From: Bacteroidia bacterium
GTDB taxonomy: Bacteria > Bacteroidota > Bacteroidia > Cytophagales > JAAEPT01
Assembly: GCA_030431525.1 (NCBI GenBank)
Contig: JAUIJC010000024.1
Location: 1 to 64,000 of the forward strand
DNA length: 64,000 nucleotides
Direction of reading: 5' to 3'
Position 1 is the first letter of the stretch; each line of letters begins with the position of its first letter. The position numbers were made by a program, and so were the translations under genes. The notes under the pieces are model-generated. The model saw only the letters and a list, made by a program, of their open reading frames with translations. It ran no database searches and was not told the origin of the DNA. Shown piece by piece: positions 47,863 through 57,917 of the stretch.

Positions 47863-48612
47863 TCACCAACTAGTTGAAAAAGCATGCTCCCTTCGAAAAA
47901 GTCGTTTTCTCTCCACTACCTTCATTATAAAGTTGACTTCAATGAAATCCTCCAAAGACACCTCCTTTTCAAGGGTTCTATAGTGATATCTATAACCACC
48001 TCCAGAACTTATTTCACTCTCTTTCTCTACTACTACAAAAAGCTCCTGACTATAATTGACAGTATCTGGCACCACCATTTCATACTCCCCATCAGAATTA
48101 GTTTGGGTCTGAGCCAAGACATTTCCATCCAAATTCTTTAAGCTCACCTGAACTCCTGAAAGGCCTACCAATTCTTCTCTCCACCTAAGCTTCTCGACCT
48201 TTCCCCTAATCACCTGATTTCCTTTGAACACCTTCTTTGCATTCAAATCAGGGAATTCCACTTCAACAGTTCTCCCATTCTCCCTCACAGATTGTGCTAC
48301 AGCTGATTGAAGGGAAAGCATTTTAAAGAGAAATACAGCGCTTGTCGAAGCGAGATATTTTCTAAACCTCGTCCATACCAAAGGCTTCACAGGTTTTCGG
48401 GGAGCAATTTGATCCTCTCGAAAGCGACCACAAACAGGCCCCTCCTTCTCAACTATTTCATTGTACTCCTCCTCCGTTGATCTCGAAAAATCATAAACGT
48501 TCTTTTTACAGGCTGAACAAAAACGGCCTTTCTCAAACGGGGTCATGTTATCCCAATTTTCATGACAGGGATTTGGAAGATGGATATCCTTAAATCTTAT
48601 GGGTTTTTGCAT
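47863..48612 (-). CDS. Cys-rich N-domain / TM / carboxypeptidase-regulatory-like protein, paralog 3
   Basis: IRFKDIHLPNPCHENWDNMTPFEKGRFCSACKKNVYDFSRSTEEEYNEIVEKEGPVCGRFREDQI; VSLKNLDGNVLAQTQTNSDGEYEMVVPDTVNY. Confidence 0.8.
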   Translation of the reverse strand: MQKPIRFKDIHLPNPCHENWDNMTPFEKGRFCSACKKNVYDFSRSTEEEYNEIVEKEGPVCGRFREDQIAPRKPVKPLVWTRFRKYLASTSAVFLFKMLSLQSAVAQSVRENGRTVEVEFPDLNAKKVFKGNQVIRGKVEKLRWREELVGLSGVQVSLKNLDGNVLAQTQTNSDGEYEMVVPDTVNYSQELFVVVEKESEISSGGGYRYHYRTLEKEVSLEDFIEVNFIMKVVERKRLFRREHAFSTSW

Positions 48613-48717
48613 AGAAAAAGGGAGCAGTAAAAAACTGTATTTGTATTTCTATTCGATGGATGGGGAAATAAGTAACCCTTTCTTGCCTTTAAGAGGGGGC
48701 TTTTCGAGTTTTACCCC

Positions 48718-49830
48718 ATGAAAAAAAACTCAGAAGACCTTAACAACCTGTCAAACTTATTTTTTGTGACCCATGAAGCCTTACAACGGCAAACGGCTCG
48801 CTCTATTGATTTGGCATTGGTCATCAGAAACTGGTTGTTTGGTTGGTACATCGTTGAATTTGAACAAAAGGGTGACGCAAAATCTAAATATGGCTCAGGC
48901 TTCCTAACAACCTTGTCCAAACAATTGCAAACACTTAAAATTAAAGGGAGTTCAACAACCCGTCTCAAGCTCTATCGCTCATTCTACCTTAGCTATTCCC
49001 AAATTAGTCCGACACTGTCGGCCCCTTCCTTTGGCCTTCCCTCAATTGGACCGACACTGTCGGACGATTTCATAAATCATGAGTTGCGAGAAGGCATTAA
49101 GGAACTCACAACCTTCTTCCAACTGGGATGGTCCCACTACGTTTCGCTACTGACTATAAAGTCAGAGACAGAACGAAAGTTTTATGAGATTGAAGCCCAT
49201 GCAAACAATTGGAGTGTCAGGGAATTAAAACGACAAATTGAGTCCTCTCTCTATGAACGACTGGCTCTCAGCAGGAATAAACATCAGGTTAAAGAATTAG
49301 CTGAAAGGGGGCAAAAAATGGATTCTCCAAAAGACCTCCTGAAAAACCCTTATATCCTTGAGTTCTTAGACCTTCCAGAACAAAACCTATATTCTGAAAA
49401 TGAACTTGAAAATGCCATCATTGACAAAATCGAGCATTTTCTCCTTGAATTAGGGAAAGGGTTTCTTTTTGAAGCTCGCCAAAAGCGTTTCACCTTTGAC
49501 GAAGACCACTTTTTTGTTGACCTCGTTTTTTACAACAGGCTCCTGCGTTGCTATGTTCTCATTGACCTAAAAAGAGACAAGCTAAAACACCAAGACCTTG
49601 GTCAAATGCAGATGTATGTCAATTATTTCGACAGACATGTAAAACTAAAGGATGAAGCCTCAACAGTGGGCATCATTCTCTGCCACCGAAAGAACGATGC
49701 TCTGGTGGAACTAACCCTTCCTGAAAACAGCAATATCCACGCATCTGAATACCAACTTTATCTTCCCAGCAAAGAAGAACTTCAAAAACAACTCCTTGAA
49801 GCTGAAAAAGATTGGAAAGAAAATCACTAA
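48718..49830 (+). CDS. YhcG-like PDDEXK nuclease domain protein (DUF1016 family)
   Basis: ARSIDLALVIRNWLFGWYIVEFEQKGDAKSKYGSGFLTTLSKQLQ; ELGKGFLFEARQKRFTFDEDHFFVDLVFYNRLLRCYVLIDLKRDKLKHQDLGQMQMYVNYFD. Confidence 0.93.
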   Translation: MKKNSEDLNNLSNLFFVTHEALQRQTARSIDLALVIRNWLFGWYIVEFEQKGDAKSKYGSGFLTTLSKQLQTLKIKGSSTTRLKLYRSFYLSYSQISPTLSAPSFGLPSIGPTLSDDFINHELREGIKELTTFFQLGWSHYVSLLTIKSETERKFYEIEAHANNWSVRELKRQIESSLYERLALSRNKHQVKELAERGQKMDSPKDLLKNPYILEFLDLPEQNLYSENELENAIIDKIEHFLLELGKGFLFEARQKRFTFDEDHFFVDLVFYNRLLRCYVLIDLKRDKLKHQDLGQMQMYVNYFDRHVKLKDEASTVGIILCHRKNDALVELTLPENSNIHASEYQLYLPSKEELQKQLLEAEKDWKENH

Positions 49831-49835
49831 CCACC

Positions 49836-50936
49836 ATGTCCATCATAAAATCCATCATCCGCTCCCTTGAAACCCTTGCACCTCCAAGCCTTCAAGAATC
49901 CTATGACAACGCTGGCTTAATCGTCGGCGATCCGTCGGCGGAGGTCACTGGCATCCTCACCACATTGGACTGCACAGAGCCCGTGGTGGACGAGGCCATC
50001 GCCAAAGGCGTCAACCTGATTGTGGCGCACCACCCCATCGTGTTTCGAGGACTGAAAAGCTTGACAGGCAAAAACTACATCGAGCGCACAGTATTGAAAG
50101 CCATTAAAAACGATGTGGCCATTTATGCCATCCACACCAATCTGGATAATGTCCAATTGGGTGTGAACAATAAAATCTGCGAGGTGCTTGGATTGGAGAA
50201 CACAAAAATCTTGGCTCCTAAAAGTCAGCTTTTGAAAAAGCTTACTGTGTTTGCTCCTAAATCTTGCGCTGAAAAAGTGCGAAAGGCGATGAGCGATGCA
50301 GGTGCGGGACAAATCGGCAACTACAAGGATTGCAGTTTTACTTCCGAGGGTCAAGGACGTTTCACGCCAAATGAGCATGCTAACCCTTTTGAGGGTAAAC
50401 AAGGCGTGGAATCGGTGGTGTCGGAAGAACGTATCGAGGTGATTTTCCCGAATTACTTGCAGGGAGCTGTCCTTTCAGCCATGAACCAAGCACACGATTA
50501 TGAGGAGGTGGCGTATTACCTTCAGGACTTGGCGAACAAGAACCAAGAGGTTGGTTCAGGAATAGTTGGAAAACTTGCCGAGCCCATGGATGCCACAGCT
50601 TTTTTGCAACACTTGAAAGATAAATTGGGAACTCCTGTGGTTCGCCACACCCCCTTGGTGAAAGACACCGTACAAACAATTGCGGTGTGTGGTGGTGCTG
50701 GAAGCTTTTTGCTCCGCAATGCCATCGGCGCCAAGGCTGATGTTTTTGTGACGGGAGACTTCAAATACCACGAGTTTTTCGATGCCGAAGAAAACATCAT
50801 TATCGCCGATGTGGGACATTACGAAAGCGAGGCTTGCACAAAGGAGCTTTTAGCCGACTATTTAAGCAGAAATTTTCCTAATATTGCGGTTGCTTTGTCC
50901 GAAACGAGGACAAACCCTGTCAATTACTTCTTTTAA
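49836..50936 (+). CDS. Nif3-like dinuclear metal center protein
   Basis: APPSLQESYDNAGLIVGDP, NLIVAHHPIVFRGLKSLTGKNYIERTVLKAIKNDVAIYAIHTNLD, VTGDFKYHEFFDAEENIIIADVGHYESE. Confidence 0.94.
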   Translation: MSIIKSIIRSLETLAPPSLQESYDNAGLIVGDPSAEVTGILTTLDCTEPVVDEAIAKGVNLIVAHHPIVFRGLKSLTGKNYIERTVLKAIKNDVAIYAIHTNLDNVQLGVNNKICEVLGLENTKILAPKSQLLKKLTVFAPKSCAEKVRKAMSDAGAGQIGNYKDCSFTSEGQGRFTPNEHANPFEGKQGVESVVSEERIEVIFPNYLQGAVLSAMNQAHDYEEVAYYLQDLANKNQEVGSGIVGKLAEPMDATAFLQHLKDKLGTPVVRHTPLVKDTVQTIAVCGGAGSFLLRNAIGAKADVFVTGDFKYHEFFDAEENIIIADVGHYESEACTKELLADYLSRNFPNIAVALSETRTNPVNYFF

Positions 50937-50950
50937 ATGCTTCGTTGAGA

Positions 50951-51025
50951 AGATGTTAGACATTAGAAATCAGACTTTAGCCCTCCCTCGGGATGCTAAC
51001 GTCTAAGTTCTAAAATCTAATGTCC
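50951..51025. repeat. Palindromic intergenic repeat family B, copy B2
   Basis: agatgttagacattagaaatcagactttagccctccctcgggatgctaacgtctaagttctaaaatctaatgtcc. Confidence 0.8.
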
Positions 51026-51059
51026 TTTTTACTTAGCTGTAAAGACTCTTCCAATAAAT

Positions 51060-51827
51060 ATGGATATCCCAGTTTCCCAAAAATTGGATGCCCTGCAACA
51101 GTTGCAGGAAATCGACTCCCGTCTTGACGCCCTTCACAAGCTTCGTGGCGACCTCCCTGAAGAGGTGAGCGACCTTGAAGATGAGATTGCTGGCTTGGAA
51201 ACCCGTGTAGGGAAATTCGAGCAAGACATCAAAGATGCCGAAGATGGCATTGAAGGTTACCGCAACGGCATCAAGGAAGCCGAGGCCTTGATGGAAAAAT
51301 ACAAAGGGCAACAACTGGAAGTCCGCAACAACCGTGAGTACGATGCCATCACCAAGGAAATCGAACTCCAAGAGTTGGAAAAGCAGGTTTGCGAGAAGCG
51401 CATCAAAGAAGGCTATGCCCGCATTGATGGCATCAAGGAGCGCATCAGCGAAACCAACGAGAAGCTTTCTGGCCGTAAAGAGGACCTAAAGCACAAGAAG
51501 AAAGAATTGACTGAGTTGGTTGAGGAGAGCAAGGAAGAGGAAGATAAGCTTTTGGCTGAGCGCGAGAAGGCTGGTAAGAAAATCGAGGAGCGTCTCTTCA
51601 ACTCTTACAACAAGATTCGCGACAACTCCCGCAACGGTCTTGCTGTTGTAAAAGTAGCTCGTGGTGCTTGTGGCGGTTGCTTCAACATCGTTCCTCCTCA
51701 GCGTCAGGCTGATATCCGTGAGCGTAAGAAAATCATCGTTTGCGAGCACTGCGGACGTATTTTCTCTGACGCCGAAGCGGTAGAGATTCCAGAAGAGCCA
51801 AAGAAAAAAACGACTCGTAAGAAATAA
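51060..51827 (+). CDS. coiled-coil zinc-ribbon (C4-type) protein
   Basis: Long coiled coil then CGGCFNIVPPQRQADIRERKKIIVCEHCGRIFSD. Confidence 0.9.
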   Translation: MDIPVSQKLDALQQLQEIDSRLDALHKLRGDLPEEVSDLEDEIAGLETRVGKFEQDIKDAEDGIEGYRNGIKEAEALMEKYKGQQLEVRNNREYDAITKEIELQELEKQVCEKRIKEGYARIDGIKERISETNEKLSGRKEDLKHKKKELTELVEESKEEEDKLLAEREKAGKKIEERLFNSYNKIRDNSRNGLAVVKVARGACGGCFNIVPPQRQADIRERKKIIVCEHCGRIFSDAEAVEIPEEPKKKTTRKK

Positions 51828-51903
51828 GAATGATTTAATGGAATTTGCTGGGCCAGCTCATTGAGAAGACCCAAAATAAAATTCCACGCTAATTCATTTC
51901 ACT

Positions 51904-53391
51904 GTGAAAACGTCAACCCTCAAGTCTAAGCTAATCCTGACTTGGTGGTTGACGTTTTTTATTGGTCCCCTCCCACTTTTTGCACGGTATGCCTTCACCC
52001 CCGAAGTGCACTCCGCCTACAAAGATTTTATTGCCCTAAAGACCGAATCTGGCAAGCTAAGCATTGATTTGGCCTTGGCAGAAGATCCTAAAAATGGTCT
52101 GGCCGTTTGTATCGCAGACTATCATGACTTGGTTGTCCTGCTTACCTCCCAAGACCCAGCCCTTTACAAAAAGCTTGAGCCCAATGCTGAGAAGCGATTG
52201 GACAAGATTGCTTCACTTGAAAAAGACTCCCCTTTTTATCGCTACTGCCAAGCTGAAATCAAACTCCATTGGGCCTTTATCAAACTCAGCTTTGGCGACC
52301 AATTCCAAGGTGGCATCATGCTCCGTCAAGCTTTCAAGTTGCTGGAGGAAAATGAGAAACTGTATCCCAACTTCACGCCTAACAAAAAGTCCTTTGGCAC
52401 CCTGAAGATTTTAATTGGATCCATTCCCCCAGATTATCAGTGGGTCGCGAAACAACTCGGACTTTACGGAACGGTGCATGAAGGCATGAACATGGTCAAC
52501 GAGGTGGCCCAAAGTGATTCACCGCTGGCCATGGAAGCCAAACTGATTTCTCTGATGGTTCAATCCCTTTATTTCAGGGATAAAACCGCTTTGGAATCCA
52601 TCCAGTCACTTTTTAAAACTCACCCAAACAATCTCTTGCTGTGTTATCTGGAAGCACAGTTGGAGCTGAAAAACAACAAGGCTGAGAAAGCGATTCAAAC
52701 ACTGAATAACCAGCCCAAAGGCACCGAATATGCTCAGTTCCCCTACCTGAAATTTCTTTTGGGTGAAGCCTATCTTTTCAAGGGTGAGTATGCATTGAGT
52801 CAACAGTATTTTCAACAGTTCACGAAGAACTATAAAGGCGTGAACCACCTGAAAAGCGCTTATTTCCGCAGCTACCTTTCCTACTGGCTGCAAGGAAATT
52901 CCGTGGAAGCCGAAAAATTCAAGAAGCTGACGAAGGAAAAAGGCGGAACCCAGATCGATTCTGACCAGTACGCCCAACGTTTTGTGGATCAAAAATCCAT
53001 GCCCGACAAAAACTTGATGAAGGCCCGTCTCTTTTTTGATGGAGGTTATTTTGACAAGGCCCTTGCTGTTTTGAACAGCAAAGAAAAAAGCGCCTATCCT
53101 TCACATAACGAACAGCAGGAATACCTTTACCGAAAGGCAAGAATCTACCACGAAACAGGCAAAGTCCAACTGGCACTTTCCACCTACCAAGAGGTGATTG
53201 ACCATCACCGGCAAAAGGACGATAGCTACTTCGCACCGAACTCTGCGTTGCAAATGGGCTATATCTATCGCGATCAAGGGAGTAAGGAAAAAGCGCGACT
53301 GGCATTCCAAAAGGCCAGAAGCTTCCCAAAACACGAATACCAAAACAGCATTCATTCCGAAGCGAAAAGCGCCGAACAAGCCCTGAATTAA
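51904..53391 (+). CDS. tetratricopeptide-repeat protein, secreted
   Basis: GTG start, signal-like N-terminus, TPR-like helices (LYRKARIYHETGKVQLALSTYQEVIDHHRQKDDSYFAPNSALQMGYIYRDQGSKEKARLAFQKA). Confidence 0.75.
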   Translation: MKTSTLKSKLILTWWLTFFIGPLPLFARYAFTPEVHSAYKDFIALKTESGKLSIDLALAEDPKNGLAVCIADYHDLVVLLTSQDPALYKKLEPNAEKRLDKIASLEKDSPFYRYCQAEIKLHWAFIKLSFGDQFQGGIMLRQAFKLLEENEKLYPNFTPNKKSFGTLKILIGSIPPDYQWVAKQLGLYGTVHEGMNMVNEVAQSDSPLAMEAKLISLMVQSLYFRDKTALESIQSLFKTHPNNLLLCYLEAQLELKNNKAEKAIQTLNNQPKGTEYAQFPYLKFLLGEAYLFKGEYALSQQYFQQFTKNYKGVNHLKSAYFRSYLSYWLQGNSVEAEKFKKLTKEKGGTQIDSDQYAQRFVDQKSMPDKNLMKARLFFDGGYFDKALAVLNSKEKSAYPSHNEQQEYLYRKARIYHETGKVQLALSTYQEVIDHHRQKDDSYFAPNSALQMGYIYRDQGSKEKARLAFQKARSFPKHEYQNSIHSEAKSAEQALN

Positions 53392-53419
53392 CCCATTCCC
53401 CAAGCTATTTGAGAATTTT

Positions 53420-53500
53420 GTATCAAGTACAATGTATTATGTACAATGAGCTCAGCCTTTGCTTAATCATTGTACTTAATACTTGATACATTGTACAATT
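53420..53500. repeat. Palindromic intergenic repeat family A, copy A3
   Basis: gtatcaagtacaatgtattatgtacaatgagctcagcctttgcttaatcattgtacttaatacttgatacattgtacaatt. Confidence 0.88.
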
Positions 53501-53524
53501 TCCATGTAGCCTAAACATCCCCCA

Positions 53525-54781
53525 ATGCCCAACACCTTTCCTATCACGGATTCCTTTCTTGAAAAGGCGCTCTACTATGCCGACAAGAACATGGCTCACT
53601 TCCTACTTCTGAACGGAAATGGTTATGAGCAAGGCTTCCCTTTGGAGTTGGCCCTTGGCGCAAAATCAGTTTGCTCATGCCAAGCTGGAGAGGCGTTCAA
53701 CAATTTGGAGGCGTTTCAGCAAAAGGCAGAGAAAAAAATTTACGGCTATTTGGGCTATGACCTCAAGAATGAATGCGAGGTTTTAAACAGCATTAACCCT
53801 GACAAGCTGGGCTTTCCCGACTTCTTCTTTTTCGAGCCAGAGCATATCATCAAGTTTCAGGAACCCCACGTCATCATTGAAAGCGAAGAACCAGAGAAGC
53901 TGTTCTCGGACATCAACAATACTGAACTGCCATCAGCAACCCCTTCTTCGCCCTTGGCGATTCATCACCAAACGGTTAGAAGCGCCTACATTGAAAATGT
54001 AAAAAGCATTCAGCAAGACATTGAGGAGGGAGAAGTTTATGAGTTGAACTACTGCATTAATTTCTCTGCAGAAAATGCCTATATCAATCCAGTATCCACC
54101 TACCTCCGTCTCAATTCCCTTTCCCCGACTCCCTTCTCCTGCTTCCTAAAAACAAAAGGCAACTATCTCCTTTCCGCATCTCCAGAGCGCTTCCTTGAGA
54201 AAAAAGGAAACAAGGTTATTTCACAACCCATTAAGGGAACTGCCCGACGTGGAGCCACATTGGAGGAAGACAAACAACAACGGGAAGCACTCTTAAACAA
54301 CCCAAAAGAGCGCGCTGAAAACCTGATGATTGTGGATCTTGTCCGCAACGACCTCACGCCATTTGCCATCGCTGGAACCGTAAAAGTGGATGAACTTTTT
54401 GGCATCTACACCTTCCCGCAGGTACACCAAATGATATCCACGGTATCAGCGGAAATACAACCAGAAGCCACCCCCATCCAAGTCCTCAAACAGGCCTTCC
54501 CGATGGGTAGCATGACGGGCGCCCCGAAAGTCAGAGCCATGGAATTGATTGACCACTACGAAACCCATAAACGTGGTCTTTTCTCTGGCGCTGTCGGCTA
54601 CCTCACTCCCAAAGGAGATTTTGATTTCAATGTGGTCATTCGCTCCTTACTATATAACCAAACCAATCAGCACCTTTCCTTTTCTGTTGGATCGGCTATT
54701 ACTTACACCGCTGAAGCCGAGCAGGAATATGAGGAGTGTTTGTTAAAGGCGGAGGCGTTGGTGAGGTGCTTGGAGGGATAA
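53525..54781 (+). CDS. pabB: anthranilate/aminodeoxychorismate synthase component I
   Basis: DIEEGEVYELNYCINFSAE, LLSASPERFLEKKGNKVISQPIKGTARRG, LMIVDLVRNDLTPFAIAGTVKVDELFGIYTFPQVHQMISTV, FPMGSMTGAPKVRAMELID. Confidence 0.9.
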   Translation: MPNTFPITDSFLEKALYYADKNMAHFLLLNGNGYEQGFPLELALGAKSVCSCQAGEAFNNLEAFQQKAEKKIYGYLGYDLKNECEVLNSINPDKLGFPDFFFFEPEHIIKFQEPHVIIESEEPEKLFSDINNTELPSATPSSPLAIHHQTVRSAYIENVKSIQQDIEEGEVYELNYCINFSAENAYINPVSTYLRLNSLSPTPFSCFLKTKGNYLLSASPERFLEKKGNKVISQPIKGTARRGATLEEDKQQREALLNNPKERAENLMIVDLVRNDLTPFAIAGTVKVDELFGIYTFPQVHQMISTVSAEIQPEATPIQVLKQAFPMGSMTGAPKVRAMELIDHYETHKRGLFSGAVGYLTPKGDFDFNVVIRSLLYNQTNQHLSFSVGSAITYTAEAEQEYEECLLKAEALVRCLEG

Positions 54782-54791
54782 CTACACCATT

Positions 54792-54929
54792 GGACCTTGA
54801 TTTTTAAGGATTTTTGGATGATCAGGATTTTGTAGCAGTTCGGCCAATCCATCGTCAGCATCCTACGAATCATTGATTTTTATCCACATCCGCATCCTGA
54901 CAATCATAAAAATCCCAATAATCAAGGTC
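54792..54929. repeat. Inverted-repeat element (family G), ~36-bp arms
   Basis: ggaccttgatttttaaggatttttggatgatcaggat (54792-54828) vs atcctgacaatcataaaaatcccaataatcaaggtc (54894-54929). Confidence 0.75.
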
Positions 54930-55041
54930 TAACGATTTTCCCACACAAGATGAATGAACCCTTCTCCCCACTTTTTTATTACTTTTGTAGGTTAGATACG
55001 GAGGTGGCTCATTCCGCCTTCCGACAATCGGCATAGAAGAC

Positions 55042-56502
55042 ATGAAACAGCTCATCAAAGACATAGACATCCTCCAGCCAGAGGAGGCGCAGGCTTGCGA
55101 GGTGAAAATCTCCAAAGAAGAAGATACAGGCAAGGGACGGAAGTTCTACATCGAGAGCTATGGTTGCCAGATGAACTTCTCGGACAGTGAGATTGTCACA
55201 TCCATCCTCAAAGAGGAAGGTTTTGACACGACTTCCGATTTCACTCAGGCTGACCTGATTCTGTTGAACACTTGCTCCATTCGTGAAAAGGCCGAGCAAA
55301 CGGTACGTAACCGCTTGAAAGCCTTCAACGAGATTAAGGAGGAAAAGCCAGCCATCACCATCGGCATCTTGGGCTGTATGGCCGAACGCTTGAAGGAGAA
55401 GTTGTTGGAGGAGGAGAAAATCGTTGACTTGGTCGCTGGCCCTGATGCCTACCGCGACATGCCACGCTTGGTCAATGAGGCCCAAGGTGGTGAGAAAGCC
55501 GTCAATACCTTCCTTTCCCGTGAGGAAACCTATGCCGACATCAGCCCAATCCGATTGAACTCCAACGGCGTTACGGCCTTTATCTCCATCATGCGAGGTT
55601 GCGACAACATGTGCACCTTCTGCGTGGTACCGTTCACCCGTGGCCGTGAGCGTAGCCGTGACCCTAAATCCATTGTTCGTGAAGCCCAAGAGCTCTTCGA
55701 CAAAGGATACCGCGAGGTAACCCTTTTGGGACAAAACGTGGACTCCTACAAATGGTCCCCGAATGAAGACCTGAAAGGAAAGGCGCAAATCGAGAAATCT
55801 GGCGAAACCGATATCACCTCCTTCGCCCAGTTGTTGGAGATGGTAGCTAAAGTGCACCCAGACCTTCGTGTTCGCTTCTCCACCTCCCACCCGATGGACA
55901 TGACGGACGACGTGTTGTACGCCATGGCCAAGTATGAAAACATTTGTGAGTATATCCACCTTCCGGTACAAAGCGGTAATACCCGCGTATTGGAAAAAAT
56001 GAACCGTGGCTATACTCGTGAGGAATATATGGAGCGTGTGGATGCCATCAAGCGCATCGTAGGTGACGAATGTGGTATCTCTGCTGACGTCATCGCAGGT
56101 TTCTGCACCGAAACTGAGGAAGAACACCAAGACACCATTTCCTTGATGGAAGAGGTAAAGTTCGACTTCTCCTACATGTTCCACTACTCGGAGCGTCCTG
56201 GCACACCAGCTGCCAAAAAGTTTGAGGATGATGTGCCTTTGGCCGACAAAAAACGTCGCCTGAATGAAATCATCTCCCTTCAAAAAGAACATGGCCTTTT
56301 CCGCAACCAACAACGTGTGGGTAAAACATACAAGGTGTTGATCGAGGGCAACTCCCGTCGCTCTGATGAGCAATGGATGGGACGAAACTCGGCCAACATT
56401 GTAGTAGTATTCGACAAGCCAGAAGGCTCGAAAGTCGGAGAATACTACGAAGTAAAAGTCACTGATTGCACTGGTGCCACTTTGATTGGTGAAGCCATCT
56501 AA
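55042..56502 (+). CDS. miaB: tRNA-2-methylthio-N6-dimethylallyladenosine synthase
   Basis: [17 protein letters not shown], radical [28 protein letters not shown]-terminal TRAM domain. Confidence 0.96.
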   Translation: MKQLIKDIDILQPEEAQACEVKISKEEDTGKGRKFYIESYGCQMNFSDSEIVTSILKEEGFDTTSDFTQADLILLNTCSIREKAEQTVRNRLKAFNEIKEEKPAITIGILGCMAERLKEKLLEEEKIVDLVAGPDAYRDMPRLVNEAQGGEKAVNTFLSREETYADISPIRLNSNGVTAFISIMRGCDNMCTFCVVPFTRGRERSRDPKSIVREAQELFDKGYREVTLLGQNVDSYKWSPNEDLKGKAQIEKSGETDITSFAQLLEMVAKVHPDLRVRFSTSHPMDMTDDVLYAMAKYENICEYIHLPVQSGNTRVLEKMNRGYTREEYMERVDAIKRIVGDECGISADVIAGFCTETEEEHQDTISLMEEVKFDFSYMFHYSERPGTPAAKKFEDDVPLADKKRRLNEIISLQKEHGLFRNQQRVGKTYKVLIEGNSRRSDEQWMGRNSANIVVVFDKPEGSKVGEYYEVKVTDCTGATLIGEAI

Positions 56503-56512
56503 AATCATATCG

Positions 56513-56543
56513 AAAAGGAACAGCCCATTGGACTGTTCCTTTT
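56513..56543 (+). terminator. Hairpin terminator after miaB
   Basis: aaaaggaacagcccattggactgttccttttc. Confidence 0.65.
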
Positions 56544-56645
56544 CTTTCCTCCTCATTTATTGAAATGCTTTAAGCGAGGAAGCCCAAAAAGTCAGCTTCA
56601 GCTTTTTGCTGACCACAACTTTCTTCCTCACTTTTAGATGACATT

Positions 56646-57917
56646 ATGCGCGACTCCCAACTTCTTACCATCAAACAACGATTTGGCATCATTGGCAACG
56701 CCCCAGCATTGACCCATGCCATTCAGGTGGCCATGCAAGTGGCTCCTACCGACATGACGGTGTTGATTACTGGAGAGAGTGGTAGCGGTAAGGAGTCCTT
56801 TTCTAAAATCATTCATTCCCTGAGCGCCCGAAAGCACGGTCCATTTATCGCCGTGAACTGTGGCGCCATTCCAGAGGGAACCATTGATTCGGAACTTTTC
56901 GGACACGAGAAAGGCGCCTTCACAGGTGCGCACGACTCCCGAAAAGGCTATTTCGAAACGACGAACAAGGGCACCATTTTCTTAGATGAAATTGGCGAGA
57001 TGCCCATGGGAACCCAAGCCCGATTGCTCAGGGTCTTGGAAAATGGTGAATACATCAAGGTTGGTTCCTCCAAAGTGCATAAAACGGATGTCCGGGTTAT
57101 CGCCGCTACCAATGTAAACCTGCTGGATGCTGTTGAAAAAGGCACTTTCCGAGAGGATTTATATTACCGTCTGAGCACTGTGCCGATTAAAGTTCCGCCA
57201 TTACGCGATCGAGGGCTGGACATTGAATTACTTTTCCGTAAATTCTCGTCGGATTTCGCAGAGAAGTATCACGTGGAAAGCATCCAACTCACCACGGATG
57301 CCGAGGATTTGTTGCTCTCCTATCCTTTCCCAGGCAACATCAGACAATTGAAAAACATTGCAGAACAGGTTTCTGCCTTGGAGATGGATCGAACCATCGA
57401 CCGCGTTACATTGTCTAAGTATTTGCCTGACCAACGAGCAAATCGCCTTCCGGCCCTTTATCAGGGCAAAGAGGGAAAGGAAGAGTTCTCTGAACGCGAC
57501 CTACTCTACAAGATCCTTTTCGACATGAAAAGGGACATGAGCGAAATGAAAAAGCTCATTTTCGATGCAGTCCAACACGGCAATATCAGCCCTGAGATTT
57601 TGAAGGAGCATTCCAGTCTTTTCAGCGATGTACCTGAAAAACCTGCTCCGGAATCATCTCCTGCTCCTGCCAAGCAGCCCCTTTACTTGGAGGCTGGACA
57701 ACCACAACATGAGGAATCCCATGCCTTTGACATCTCTCCAGTGGAAGACGTCAACCATGAAGAGGAAGTCGAATCCCTTTCCTTGGAAGACCACGAAAAG
57801 GAGCTAATCATCAAGGCGCTGAAAAAGCATAAAAACCGCCGCAAGCGAGCAGCCAAGGATTTGGGCATTTCCGAGCGGACCTTGTACCGGAAAATCAAAC
57901 AATATGAAATCGGGTAA
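56646..57917 (+). CDS. sigma-54 interaction (AAA+) transcriptional activator without a receiver domain
   Basis: VLITGESGSGKESFSK, HEKGAFTGAHDSRKGYFE (GAFTGA), GTIFLDEIGEMP, C-terminal Fis-type HTH KNRRKRAAKDLGISERTLYRKIKQY. Confidence 0.93.
   Translation: MRDSQLLTIKQRFGIIGNAPALTHAIQVAMQVAPTDMTVLITGESGSGKESFSKIIHSLSARKHGPFIAVNCGAIPEGTIDSELFGHEKGAFTGAHDSRKGYFETTNKGTIFLDEIGEMPMGTQARLLRVLENGEYIKVGSSKVHKTDVRVIAATNVNLLDAVEKGTFREDLYYRLSTVPIKVPPLRDRGLDIELLFRKFSSDFAEKYHVESIQLTTDAEDLLLSYPFPGNIRQLKNIAEQVSALEMDRTIDRVTLSKYLPDQRANRLPALYQGKEGKEEFSERDLLYKILFDMKRDMSEMKKLIFDAVQHGNISPEILKEHSSLFSDVPEKPAPESSPAPAKQPLYLEAGQPQHEESHAFDISPVEDVNHEEEVESLSLEDHEKELIIKALKKHKNRRKRAAKDLGISERTLYRKIKQYEIG

Noticed and set aside
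55009-56556. 515-aa minus-strand ORF spanning miaB
   Set aside because: Lies wholly opposite a clear MiaB with radical SAM motifs; low-complexity His/Phe/Val-rich translation typical of antisense shadow ORFs.
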